64,000 nucleotides of DNA from Torymus aiolomorphi. Its lineage: Eukaryota; Arthropoda; Insecta; Hymenoptera; Torymidae. The notes beneath the pieces are model-generated. The model did no database searches and was not told where the DNA came from. It saw nothing but the letters and a program-made list of their open reading frames with translations. Positions 35,120 to 46,250 of the stretch are shown piece after piece (the stretch's first letter is position 1; every line of letters begins with the position of its first letter). The stretch lies in the NCBI GenBank assembly GCA_036365515.1, contig CM070876.1:173129978-173193977 (forward strand). The letters are read 5' to 3'. A program made the translations under genes and the position numbers.

Positions 35120-35183
35120 AACTCTCTCTCTCTCTCTCTCTCTCTCCTCCATTTCTCTCTCTCCCTCTTCCTCCCTCTCTCTC
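35120..35183. repeat. Imperfect (TC)n tract
   Basis: TC-rich run with short interruptions. Confidence 0.9.
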
Positions 35184-35561
35184 GCTGCTGAATTATATAC
35201 ATTGCACGTTGAGTTTTCAAAAATTGTATATATTGGAAGTGTATGTTTCGTGATAACGGGTAATTCGCGAGCACTTCGTAATGAAATATAATCCGTAGTT
35301 AGGAACTTTCTTCCTGATACGAGCGATCATACCATGCAGGCTATGTATTAAAGAACAACTATATGGTGTAGGACGGGTTCATTACCGGGAGCGCTCGCGC
35401 CCGATAAAATTCATACTCGGAAGTGTATGTGTAATGTGAAATTTTTGCGCTTATGCGTGCGCACAGAAATGACTTATGCACTGCGTGATGCATGTTGGTA
35501 TCGTTATTATGACCGAGCACGTCTGTGTGTGTATGTGTGCGTGCAGAGTCAGATTGTAAAA

Positions 35562-35809
35562 TGTTGATGAGAAGGAATCGAATGGTTCAGCTGTCAACAT
35601 AGGTGAATAAATTTACACCAATGATTAATTTTTCGACGTTTCGGGCATTTTATTTTGGCACTCTTCAAGGCTATATAATTAACAGTTTACATGGCGTGTT
35701 CTAAGCAGTCTGACTACTGCCAGTCAAAAAGTCTTATTGACAGCTGGACCATTCGATTCCTTCTCTTCAACATTACAATATGATTGCTGTCATTCATCTC
35801 ATCATTTTA
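35562..35809. mobile_element. ~248-bp retro-type insertion with 13-bp TSD
   Basis: TCAGATTGTAAAA occurs directly repeated at 35549-35561 and 35810-35822. The insert has inverted arms (GATGAGAAGGAATCGAATGG at 35566 and its near-complement ending at about 35770) and a central motif TTCGACGTTTCGGGC...CTCTTCAAGG. The 13-bp target duplication suggests target-primed reverse transcription. A Penelope-like or SINE-like origin is inference only. Confidence 0.55.
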
Positions 35810-37745
35810 TCAGATTGTAAAAGGTTTACACGCACGTGCGAAAGTGTACGCATCAAAGCGGTATTATGAATATTTATGCCGGGGATACGCGACTACTTTT
35901 TTCCTTCTCTTTCGTGTCTAGTTGGCAAAAAAGGACCAGGGGGGTTATTTATTGTTCTTCAGTCAGCGCGGTAAATCAATCCTGGCGCGAAATAAAGAAA
36001 TGGGTGTCAACAGTGACGAAGTTGGAGGAAAAGTTTCCGATCATTTGTCGGTTCGAGATGAAAAAAGTTTTATGTACAAAATAAAATCTTTTGATAAAAA
36101 AAATTTCATTTAAGTATCTTGTTATTGTATTAATGTCCTTTGCAACAGTTATATTTTTCTTCTTTCACTGTTTGAGTACTTGTCAATTTAAATCAAATAA
36201 CATTAACTAAGTCGCTTTTGTCAGAATTTCATTATAAAATCTCTGTGAAAATAAATGCAGAAAAAGTATGTCAAAGGTCAGTGTATATCAAAAGAGGCGG
36301 AAATACGATTAATCCTTTAATTTTAGTTTTCACGAGGGAAAAATCTAACATTGTTTAAAACGTAGTTTTTAGTTCGCATAAATAAACTTTATTTGAATTT
36401 CAATCGTTTTTATTTATTTCTCCACAACAAATTTATCCATTCCTTCATTTCCCACACTATTGAAGAACAAGAACTTCTCAATAATTAAAAGAAATATCGC
36501 CTTAAACCTCGATTCACCCTCGAATTATGTTTCTACTTCAGAACCTACCTAACGCCCACCGACAACTTCTCCCCTCCATTAAACTTAGATTTTTCTTACG
36601 AGTAGTGCTCGCGCGATCGATAAGTACTACGCCCAAAAGGCTCGGGAGGCATCTCTTTCTAATTTACACCCCTTCACTCCTGAAAATGAACGTGAATCCC
36701 AGCGGACTATTTTTTTTCCCCGAGTAAGACGGAGACTGATGACGAAGCCGTGCGCCCATCTAATTGAGTTTCATCGTCCAAAGAGCCGATTCGTGTTTAC
36801 GGGCGATGGTAATAGCGGGCGGTCGCGAAGACATCGTAGGGTAGTATAGGTGGATTAGAAGGTGGATGATGTATATAAGGGAGAAAGGTTTTTGAGAGGA
36901 ATGGAAAAAATGTAAATTTAGAAGAAACTGTATTTATATGAAATTCGCGAGTGTGTGGAAATACCTATCGCATGAATATGCAAAGAATTTTGCATTTTCG
37001 AGCTGTCTCTTATCTATATGTACCTTGAAGCAGGCATTGCTATTTATACATAAATATGTATACATATATATTTCTTTGTGGTAAGATTAGATTATTCTAT
37101 TAAAATTTATGCAAGAGCTATTTTCATACAGCTGAACGCGAGACATTCGTTCGCGTTTGTTTGGAATATACTTTAGTTATTGCAAAATGCAAGAATTTTT
37201 TTTTAATTTCTCTCACGCGTAACACAAGAATGATTGTAAAATAGTGCTGATAATCTGTTTATAATGTAATTTTGTAATCCAGCGACGGTTCTCAAAAGCG
37301 TGAAAAATGCGATTTTAGTTCAAAGGTTACTTACGTCACTTCGCTTCGCTTCCCTTCGCTTTTCCCTAATTCTTATCGGGAAAGTCTTTTCCCGCGGCTG
37401 TCGAGTTTCAGAGTGAAGTTCAAAACGCGCCCTTTGCGTTTTTGTCCTGTAAGATCTTACGTGAAACTCTGAAAGAGCATGAACAAATTTCCTTTTGTTC
37501 CACGTTTCCAATTTTTCATATTACCGTAACTTATTTACAGTTTGGTTTTATATAAGAGTTCAGATTAAAAATTATCAAGAATGAAAAAAAAAGTAAAACC
37601 AAAAAATGTGAATAGAAAAGAATGAAATCGGTAGTAGAAATATTAGTTCCTCATAGAGGACACTTTATAACCATAGAAATTTAAATTGGATTTTGAGTCA
37701 TTTGAGTCAAAAATTTTTCTAAAATGTCTGTATGGATGTCTGTAC

Positions 37746-37746
<1 letters not shown>

Positions 37747-37770
<24 letters not shown>
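37747..37770. repeat. (GT)n microsatellite
   Basis: GT run of about 12 units. Confidence 0.85.
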
Positions 37771-37778
<8 letters not shown>

Positions 37779-37897
37779 CGAAGATCGTAGCTTCTACTGA
37801 ACAGATTTCAATGAAAGAAGGTTCATTTTTTTGTTTTTATTAATTAGGGTAGAAAATCCATTTTCGACAATTTTGTTGATGCATTTTTTTTTTAATT

Positions 37898-37903
37898 TTT
37901 ATT
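37898..37903 (-). other. Polyadenylation signal of secreted repeat-protein gene
   Basis: AATAAA on the minus strand about 235 bp downstream of the stop codon at 38138-38140; it is the first such signal I find. Confidence 0.5.
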
Positions 37904-38137
37904 AAACATAATTTCAACAAATATATTATTCAATACCTATCATTGAAATATTAGTAAACTACTACTACTACTGCTACTACTACCACGTCAGAGTTGGAGT
38001 CAGAGCTGCTATCACCGTCGCTATTTTTACCGCTACCTCTGATCTGGAGTTCCAGATCTTTCCAGAATTGCCAGAACAAGATTTGGAGCTGATATGAGTT
38101 TGGCTAAGCTGAAGTCTTGATGTTTGATGTACCGGAA

Positions 38138-39734
38138 TCAGCAACAAGGGGTAGACCCAGAACCCGATCCTCCCACACGTTGGAGTTGAACAGTATGAGA
38201 TCCAGACTGACTCGATAATGCTCCCTGGCGTTGGACTTGGATAGTATGAGATCCGGATTGGCATGCGCATGGGCGTCCAAACTGTACCAGGCGAGGTTTG
38301 GACTCGGTGATACGCTTAATGGTGACCGAACGGGTCGAGGGCTCTTTTACGTGGACGCTTTGCACGACGATTCCCTTGCGGCCTGAGTCTGAACCTTCTA
38401 GTTCGATGGTTTTAGAGAGTCCTCCCTGGCGTTGAACTTGGATAGTCTGAGATCCGGATTGACACCCGCATGGGCGTTCAATCTGTACCAGGCGAGGATT
38501 GGACTCGGTGATACGCTTAATGGTGACCGAACGGGTCGAGGGCTCTTTTACGTGGATGCTTTGCGTGACGATTCCCTTGCGGCCTGAGTCTGAACCTTCT
38601 AGTTGTATGGTTTTAGAGAGTCCTCCCTGGCGTTGGACTTGGATAGTCTGAGATCCGGATTGACACCCGCATGAGCGTTCAATCTGTACCACGTGAGGCT
38701 TGGACTCGGTGACACGCTTAATGGTGACCGAACGGGTCGAGGGCTCTTTTACGTGGATGCTTTGCGCGACGATTCCCTTGCGGCCTGAGTCTGAACCTTC
38801 TAGTTGTATGGTTTTAGAGAGTCCTCCCTGGCGTTGGACTTGGATAGTCTGAGATTCGGATTGACACCCGCATGGGCGTTCAATCTGTACCACGTGAGGC
38901 TTGGACTCGGTGACACGCTCAATGATGACCGGGCGGGGCGAATACTGTTTTACGTGGACGCTATGCATAACAACTTCCTTGTGGCCTGAGCCTGAACCTT
39001 TTAGTTCGATAGTTTTAGAGTGTCCACCCCGACTTCCTCCACTCAAACATGCTACACACGGACCTGCTACATGCCCACCTGCTGAACCCCGACCTCTTTT
39101 TTTATGACCTCCTTTTTTATGACCTTTTTTATGACCTTTTTTATGACCTTTTTTATGACCTTTTTTATGACCTCCTTTTTTTGGACCTCCTGAACCTGGA
39201 CCTGCTATATGCAGACATGCTGAACCCGGACCTGATGTATACGTACATGCTCGACGCGGACGTGCTCTATACAGACCTGTTGGGCCCGGATCTGCTTCAA
39301 CCAGAGCACCCTTCAAAGCAGAGGCGGATTGTTAAATATAGGAAAAACTTTCAAATTTTCAAATTAATATAGGTCTGAAGTTTGCAAACGTTGGAGTGCA
39401 ACGACATAAAAAAATGTATTTTACTTTAAAGTTATATTGGTTAATTTTAATTTCGCGCGAAGATTTAGTATTTTATAGTATAAAATAACTTTATAACAAA
39501 GGGTTAGATAACATATTTTACTGTTTAGTAACTTTAATTAATTGTAAAAAATTATTTCGTTGCATTCCAACGATGCAAACTTCACACCCATAAATTAATA
39601 ATAAGGATCATTCTATTGTGCTCAAATAAAACTACTTATAAATACTTAAAAATACTTACATTTGTAGTTACAAATCCATCAGCAACTGTGGCAACCAAGC
39701 CAAGTACAACTAACATTGATGGCCCTAGCATCAT
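38138..39734 (-). CDS. Secreted cysteine-containing repeat protein, antisense in GRK2 intron
   Basis: Two coding exons, 39660-39734 and 38138-39310, join in phase 0 (GTAAGT donor, GAAG acceptor) into 415 codons. Residues 1-20 (MMLGPSMLVVLGLVATVADG) form a signal peptide. Next come a Gly/Pro/Cys segment (about 36-65), a Gly-His-Lys tract built on GHKK (about 69-96), and from about residue 122 four 67-residue repeats plus a partial fifth. Each repeat holds SKTI(E/Q)LEGS, VHVK, VTIKR(V/I)TES and, in most copies, PCGCQSGSQTIQVQRQ. Alternating Val/Ile/Thr suggests beta strands, and the CxC pairs suggest disulphide links. No known domain is recognised; such layouts are seen in structural secretions (cuticle, silk, eggshell, venom sac), but the tissue is unknown. 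A different frame after the stop encodes a Ser/Asp-rich run (about 37980-38060), so the C-terminus may differ or be frameshifted. Confidence 0.75.
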
Positions 39735-40284
39735 CTAAGAGAAAAATAGGATTGGAAACAAATTAAATTTTATTAAAGTTTATCTTGTTAATATGATATT
39801 AAGAAACAATCTTAAGTGCTTTTAGAATAATAAGACTGAAAAGTATAAGAGAATAAGAACAACAACATTAATATAATTAAACAAACAAAATATTGTATTG
39901 TACGGAATAAATTTTAAGTTATAGAACTCAATTGTTAAATTTATATGCGTAAACGTAAGGTATGGATGTATGTGTGAGGCTAAGTATACTTTATAAGCCA
40001 AGTCCATTTCTGGGCCAATTGGCTGAAATAAACTTATTATATATAACTCAAGGGGGACTTCCGGTCTGACTCGCGAGGCGTCGACAGTGGCATGGGCTAG
40101 CTCCGCAAAAAAAAAAAGACATTTGAGGAAAAATTGAAAGAGGAAAAAGTAAAAAGTAGTGGAACGTGAAGGGGAGAGCAAAGGAAAGTCGTGGAAAAGA
40201 AGGTGAGAAAATCTGGCAAGAGAAAAGCAGAAGAAAGAGGAAAATTGGCTGAGCCTAGGAAGAGAGGTTAAGTAGCCGGAAAAA

Positions 40285-41520
40285 ATGTTCGACAACATGA
40301 CGGAGCTAGCGCGGGAAGCGCGCCGACCAAGGGAGAAGACGCAAAAAAGTTGAGAGGAGGACCGCGTAAACCCCTGGAGGTGCCACCGGAAAAAGAGGCT
40401 ATGAGGAAATTCCTCAAAGAGAGTAGCGCTAAGAAAAGCGAGAAAAGTTAGGGGAAAAGAACCGATGATAAGAAAGTTGGGAAGGAGGCGGGAAAAGATG
40501 AGAAAGAGAAGACCGTTACGGTTGATATAGAAGATAACGATCCAACCGATCAGGCAGAGGTTGGGAAGGAGGCTAGCGAGCCCGCCGCAGCGCAGAAGAG
40601 GGAGCTCAGAGACGGTGATGCCAAGGCAAAGACGATCGACACCAAATTCGTGACAACAAGGTTGTCCATGAATGATGACGAAACGACGACGGAGGAAGGA
40701 GAACTGAAGGAAGACTTCGGCATCAGTGAAGAAGAAGAGTTGGAAAAGATAAAGGATAGCAGGGAGTTATGCAGATGTCATGAAAGCAAGGAGGAAGTAA
40801 AAGAATTGAAAGAGAGGCTAGAAAACATGAAAAAGTTGATAGAGACCTTAATGCTAGAAAAGAGAGAGTGAGAAAAAGACTGAGGAAGTCAAGTTAGAAC
40901 TTAATAAGGAAAGAGCGCAGAGAATAAGGGACACGAGAGAGGGAAAAGAGGAAATAGAGTTAATAAAGGAGAGGTTAGATCAAGAAAGGATACAAATAGA
41001 AAGAGGAGAGAGGAAAGCAGAAGGAATGAAAAATCAGATAGCTGCACTAAGACTGGAAGTTAACACAATTAATAAGAAAAGAGTCAAAGAAGAGAAGAGA
41101 AGGATTGCAGAGAACTTAAACTTGGAAAAGCAGGAACCGAGGGGTGAGCTGAATGAATCAAATAGAACAAATAGAACAGATGAAAAATGAAAACGAGATG
41201 ACAAACAAGAGTAAGGACAAAGACAACCAGAGTGGAGAGGCCGGAGATAGAAGGGTTGGATTTGGAAACAGAAAAGGCAAGAAGGCAGGAAAACAAAGGA
41301 AAAATTCTAGTAAAAGGTTTGAACGGCAGGAACGATAGAGAAGTGGGAGAGGCGGTGAGGACCATAAATGACAGACTCAGGATTAACATGAGGATCAGAG
41401 ACACAAGCTCGTCACATGAAGGACTAGTAATAAAAGTCAGCAGCACAGGAGAGAAAATAATGATAATGAGAAACAAATACAAACTAAGAGGGACCCCAGT
41501 GGTTCTGGGTACGTGCTGAC
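40285..41520 (+). pseudogene. LINE ORF1 remnant
   Basis: Lys/Glu-rich sequence predicted to be highly charged coiled coil, split among frames (open pieces at 40650-40871, 41153-41338 and 41232-41519). Stops and frame changes show that it is dead. No clear zinc knuckles are visible. Confidence 0.6.
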
Positions 41521-41637
41521 CTGGCGAGAGAGGGAGATGCAGAACTGGATAGAGAGCTTCGCAGATGAACTCAGGGCGGACGGAGAACTTATACAGACCG
41601 GATACATGAAGTTGAAGCTGAGAGGCACCTGGCTTGA

Positions 41638-42810
41638 GTGGGAGGAAGAGGAAGGAGATTTAAGACCAGGAAAGGAAAAACAATTTTCAAAGGAGAGGAT
41701 AAGAAAAACATGATAAGAGGTATCAGTTGGAATATAGCAGGGGCGGGTAAAATCAGGAATGTCTGGACTTCTCTAAAAAATTATGATTTGATTATGATAC
41801 AGGAGACATGGATGGAGGAAGAGAAAGGAAAGCAACTCTTGGGAAAATTAAACAAAGAATATAAATGGAAAGCGAAGGCAGCGACTAGGGAAAGCAAGAA
41901 AGGCAGAGCTAAAGGAGGATTGTTGGTAGGAATCAGGAAGGAAAGAGGCAAGAACACCACAGATGAAAAGTGGGAGTACAGATTAATCATAAAAGGACTA
42001 GACACAGAGCAGAGGAAATGTGACATGGTAAGTATTTACAACAATGAGGGAATAAACAAAATAGAAGGCAGCTTAAAAAAGGTATGTGAAGAGTTGGAGG
42101 TTAATAATAGTTTGTTGATCATAGGGGACTTCAATGCGAGGATAAGTGATAGAAAAATGGAGAGCGTGGATCCCAACGTTGAGACAGATATAAGGAAATC
42201 AGAGGACAAACTGCTAAACGGACAAGGTAAGAAACTACTGAGAATAGGAGAAGAACTAGGTATAGAAGTGAGGAATGGATGCATAGGAGACTGGCATGAC
42301 GTAGTGACATACGTAGGGGAGTCGGGAGGCTCAGTACTGGACTTGGTACTAGAGAGGAAAAGAAGCGGCATGGCTGTGATAGGAGAGGTTTATGTGGAGA
42401 AGCGGACGGAGTCAGATCACTTGCCGGTAACCTTTAAAATAATAGGAATAGAGAGAGGAAAGAAAAACGAGGGAAGGACGGTAAGAGAGGCAGGTAAAGA
42501 AGAGGAAGTGCTAAGATGGCAGAAAAAAAAGTGGAAGATTATCAAGAAAAAATGGAGAAGAAGGAAGATAGAATTTTGGAAGGAGTCAGCGAAGCAGAGG
42601 GAAGATGGAAAAAACTTATTGTCAGTAATAAAAGAAACGGGTAAGGAGTTAAAAATGATAAGAAAAATCGGAGAGGAAACGTTAACAAAAAGACAATTCG
42701 AAGGAGAAGCAAAGGAACAGAAAAAACAGGTATGGAGAAGTCTGAAAATGTACCTAAAAACAAAGGGGGAAAGAGAGAAAGAAATGTTGAAGGAAGACAG
42801 GAAAAACTAA
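41638..42810 (+). pseudogene. LINE endonuclease domain (start of ORF2)
   Basis: 390-codon open stretch with apurinic/apyrimidinic-type endonuclease motifs: SWNIAG (residues 30-35), QETW (55-58), GDFNAR (163-168) and SDHLPV (259-264). These supply the metal-binding and catalytic residues for target nicking. The frame breaks near 42810, and the following Lys/Arg-rich linker continues in another frame to 42970, where the LTR interrupts it. Confidence 0.85.
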
Positions 42811-42973
42811 AGGAAATAAGAAAAAGGATAATAAAGGAACAGGTAGAGGAGAAATGGAGGAAAGTGAGGTACAGCAAAAATGTAAACGAATTCTGGCTAG
42901 CAGTAAAAGAATATAAACCGAGGAGAAAAAGAAGAGGAACTGATTTTTCCAATCAGCAATGGAAAGAACACTT

Positions 42974-43615
42974 TGATGTCCGCGCGCAATACGCGAAACT
43001 CCGACTTTTTCTCATCTGCGCTTGAGGCAAACAAGTCCGAGAATTCGCGCGACTCCGAAATTCTTCGGAACGCGGGCGGCGGTTACCTTTCCACCTCCAC
43101 AATCCACCTCGCATGGTGACGAGCCAGGCGGCCAATCAGAGCGCCGCGTTTCGGGTCCTACCTCGGCTATTTAAGCTGCGTTTCGCCAACGCTCGTGCTC
43201 TCTCGCTTTCCGACCAGCGGTCAGGCCACGCCGCATGTGCGCAGCCAGGAAACTTGCCCTAATCTCCCGCCGAGTGCGACTCTTTTCGCACTGGCAGAAG
43301 GAGACTCCACTTCACCCCTCGCTCAGAGCAACGGACATTAGCTCGTACAGAAAGGGGCGGACGTCAAGCTCACGATCAGCAGTAATGTCCGTTGTGGAGA
43401 GGGTATAGTTTGCCCGTTGCGGACACGCGGAATCGCGAATGCGTAATTATTTTATCCAGTAATTTTAATCTGTCAAGTACTCCGTTGCAATTAATATTCC
43501 AGCATAAATTCTTTGATATAGTTTTCTTTTTATTACCCCTTATAATATATTTTTTTCCTGTTCCTAATCCTCCGCTCCTGAGTCAGATAAGAAAACCCAC
43601 AACCTTGAGCTATCA
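42974..43615. mobile_element. Solo LTR inside the LINE, 4-bp TSD ACTT
   Basis: 642 bp starting TGATGTCC and ending CTATCA (TG...CA). ACTT occurs on both sides (42970-42973, 43616-43619), and removal of LTR plus one ACTT restores the LINE reading frame at a Trp-Lys-Glu-His-Phe-Asn segment. A CTATTTAAG promoter-like box lies at 43167-43175. A 4-bp duplication suits a Ty3/gypsy-type LTR; no internal region remains. GC-rich unlike the host LINE. Confidence 0.8.
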
Positions 43616-43619
43616 ACTT

Positions 43620-44516
43620 TAACGAGTTACTAGAAGGAAATATATCACAACAAGACGAGAGGAAAGTGAGAGCAGGAGAACCGAAGGAATGGAGGAGGAG
43701 GAAGGGGAAAGCGGATTAAACAAGGAAATAGAATACGAGGAAGTAGTAAGAGTTCTAGGAAATTTAAAAAAGAACAAGGCAACAGGAGAAGATGGATTTA
43801 CGGGGGAGTTTTTGAGAAATTTACCGGAAGGATGGAAAAGAGAGTTCACCGGCATTTTGAATAGTCTATAGAACGAGGGAGAGATAATTGAAGGATGAAG
43901 AATGGCAAGGATCTTCCCGATACACAAGGGAGGAGACGAGAATATTATCAAGAACTACAGAGAAGTCTCGCTGCTAGACTTAGGGTACAAGGTACTCACA
44001 TCAATTATAAACAACAGACTAAGAGACTGGTTGGAAGGAAATAAATGCTGGAAGGAAAGTCAGGCAGGGTTTAGACAAGGAAGAAGTACGAGAGACCACA
44101 TCTTCACTTTGAAAAGTATTATTGGCAATAAGTTAAAAAGAAAGAAAGGGAAATTATACATAGTATTTGTGGACTTCAAGACAGCTTTTGATTCAATTGA
44201 TAGGAAAATAATGCTGGAAAAACTGAGAAGAAAAGGAGTAAATGGAATGATGCTACGGATGATCGAAAACATTTATAAGGAAACAAGGAACGAGGTAATA
44301 ACGGAGGAAGGAGTAACGGAAAGCTTTGTATCGACAAGAGGTGTTAGACAGGGCTGCCCGTTGAGCCCTACGCTCTTCGAGGTATACTTGGAAGACTTGG
44401 AGGAAGGATGGGAAAGGAGGAAGGAAGGAGGAACAGTAGTAGGCAATGAGAAAATATATGGGATCAAGTTTGCGGATGATGTGGCAATAGTGGAAATGTG
44501 GAAATGTTCTGAATAG
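43620..44516 (+). pseudogene. LINE reverse transcriptase domain, broken
   Basis: An upstream piece (43689-43871) carries the N-terminal motif NKATGEDG. A stop follows, then a 204-codon frame (43902-44516) with RT blocks QAGFRQGRST, FVDFKTAFDS, GVRQGCPLSP and FADD (residues 190-193, YxDD-type catalytic box). The frame stops shortly after FADD and thumb-region sequence is missing. Confidence 0.85.
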
Positions 44517-44570
44517 GGAAAAGAATTACTGTAAGCATGGAACGAAGTCGGAGATGGACAAACCGCGAAG

Positions 44571-45170
44571 ATGATATGGGAGAGGAAAGAGACAGAGCAA
44601 ATAGAAGAAAAGCTGAGCAGAGGAATAGTAACCAAGGCGGAACAAGAAATTCAACAGGACAGAGAAAGGATAGAGAGGTCAACATATTGGAAGTATCATA
44701 AAGAATGGACGCCGGAGATAAACGGGGGGGAGTATTGGAAAGACAGCGGAACTGATGACAGAATTAAAGAGGTATGGGCAAAGCTAAGAATGGGAAATTG
44801 CACCAAGGAAGGAGAGAAAGACTTCAAAAACAAATCCTGTAGAGTATGCCAAGACATATGTGGGCCTGTGAGGAAACCAAGAAATGTATGAGGGAGGAAA
44901 ATAAGGAATGGATCGATGACTGGGGAGGAAGTAAGAGCGAACATCAGTTAAAAGAAAAAGCGATTATGGAATTAAAAGGAAAAATTAATGAGAAGATGTG
45001 TACTTGTATGGAAGAGTTCATGAAAATCGGAAAGGAAATAAAGGAAGGAGAAGAGGAAGAGCAAGCGTAAATAAACGATATGAAAGAAATATTTAACGAA
45101 GTATTATGGGAGTTAGGAGAGCAGATTGAGGAAGAGAACCAAAGAGAATAAAGAAGAATCAAGAGTACAA
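44571..45170 (+). pseudogene. LINE 3' region remnant
   Basis: Charged Lys/Glu-rich frames in pieces (44571-44891, 44846-45070), including a CRVCQDIC cysteine cluster that may be the end of ORF2. Followed by 3'UTR and the TAAA tail. Confidence 0.6.
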
Positions 45171-45512
45171 AAGAGAGAAGAAGACTGATTAAGGAAATAA
45201 GTAATTCTAAGAAATGTCGAGAAATGTCGGGCTTTATAACTTTATATTTTTATATAACCTTGGATTATTTACAAAAAATGGAATTAAATGGAAATGAATG
45301 TAAGTAAATTAATCACGTGCAAATGTCGGGAAAGTTATGTCTTGTATGAAAATATATGTAAAAAGCAAACGCTGTACATGGACAGATTTAATAAATAAAT
45401 AAATAAATATAACTTAAGTGCTTTTAAATAAAATAATATTGTTTCTCAATAAATTTGATTGAAAGCTACTTTAAGTATTTGAAAAAATTCTTAAAATATT
45501 TTAGTTACTTAC

Positions 45513-45563
45513 TTTTACTAGTAAAGTCAGAAACAGTCCCTGCAGCGAAACAACAAGAAAATG
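45513..45563 (-). other. Probable untranslated first exon of the secreted repeat-protein gene
   Basis: A GTAAGT donor follows AGTAAAA on the minus strand (exon end 45513). The matching acceptor is TTCTCTTAG directly before the coding ATG at 39734. The 5' end is set at about 30 bp from the TATA box and is approximate. The resulting intron is 5.8 kb and holds the LINE. Confidence 0.5.
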
Positions 45564-45587
45564 TGGCGATCGTTAGCGCGAGTAGGA

Positions 45588-45594
45588 ATTTATA
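45588..45594 (-). promoter_or_regulatory. TATA box (TATAAAT) of the secreted repeat-protein gene
   Basis: TATAAAT on the minus strand, about 30 bp upstream of the proposed transcription start and about 80 bp upstream of the GTAAGT donor. TATA-driven promoters with short leader exons are common for tissue-specific secreted-protein genes in insects. Confidence 0.5.
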
Positions 45595-46149
45595 CTAAAT
45601 TTTCAAAAAATAATTTAAGCTTAAGCGCGTTTACGATTTAAATATTACTATTTGTTGTACACAGGTCATTCTAATTAATTCCTAGCGCGTTTTGGGATTT
45701 GACTATCAACATAGTGTATGATTACTTACGCAACTACAAGAAAATATTTTCTGTTTCAAGGGATAAGAAAAATGGAAACTGATATGGTTATTAGTTCATG
45801 ATACGACATAAATTTTAAAATTTAACATACAAAATGTACCTTTTCTCATAGGGTGCATTATGTCAGCGAAAATCCGAATAATAAATATTCTATTCGGATA
45901 GTAATATCAAAGAATATAGACTCGTATAGAACACTTCTTATGGACGAGTAGTGTAACACGTAAAGCTTATACTAAACTTTAGATGTTACCCACAGATTAC
46001 ATTGGAGGACCTGTCTCGCGCTATAGATGGTACCCAGTGACTTTGTCCGAAAATTTCTTAAAGAGTGCTCTTCTATATGCGTCAATATATTTGTTGGTAA
46101 TATCAAGTTATTAACCCAAATCTTGCAGCTAATGGCCAAATTTACTACC

Positions 46150-46250
46150 ACTCCGGTGTTATTAATTAAAAGGTAATTAATAAAACAACACCAATTTTCT
46201 TTTTATCCGTCGACGTTTCGGACAATTTATTTTTGTCCCTCTTCAGGAAT
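46150..46250. repeat. Second copy of the CGACGTTTCGG...CTTCAGG motif
   Basis: CGTCGACGTTTCGGACAATT and GTCCCTCTTCAGG (46207-46247) parallel the motif in the 35562-35809 insertion, with a GGACAA/TTGTCC hairpin. Just upstream GGTGTT...AACACC forms an inverted pair (46159-46190). Likely a remnant of the same or a related element. Confidence 0.4.

Larger units (their letters stand above)
40053..45406 (+). mobile_element. Non-LTR retrotransposon (LINE), defective, with 12-bp TSD
   Basis: Flanked by ATATAACTCAAG (40041-40052) and ATATAACTTAAG (45407-45418), an 11/12 match, and ending in a TAAA-repeat tail (45389-45406). Without the inserted LTR it is about 4.7 kb. ORF1-like coiled-coil sequence, an apurinic-type endonuclease and a reverse transcriptase are present in order, with frameshifts, stops and a gap after the FADD motif. 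The clade (Jockey/R1/LOA type) cannot be fixed by eye. It lies in the 5'UTR intron of the secreted-protein gene, opposite strand. Confidence 0.9.

Noticed and set aside
38804..39372. Plus-strand frames over the secreted repeat gene, including a Leu/Asp repeat frame
   Set aside because: They are antisense shadows; the minus-strand frame has the signal peptide, splice sites and homologous repeats.
42974..43615. GC-rich block with a TATTTAA box as an independent promoter or gene
   Set aside because: The TG...CA ends and ACTT duplication explain it as a solo LTR; its frames are short.
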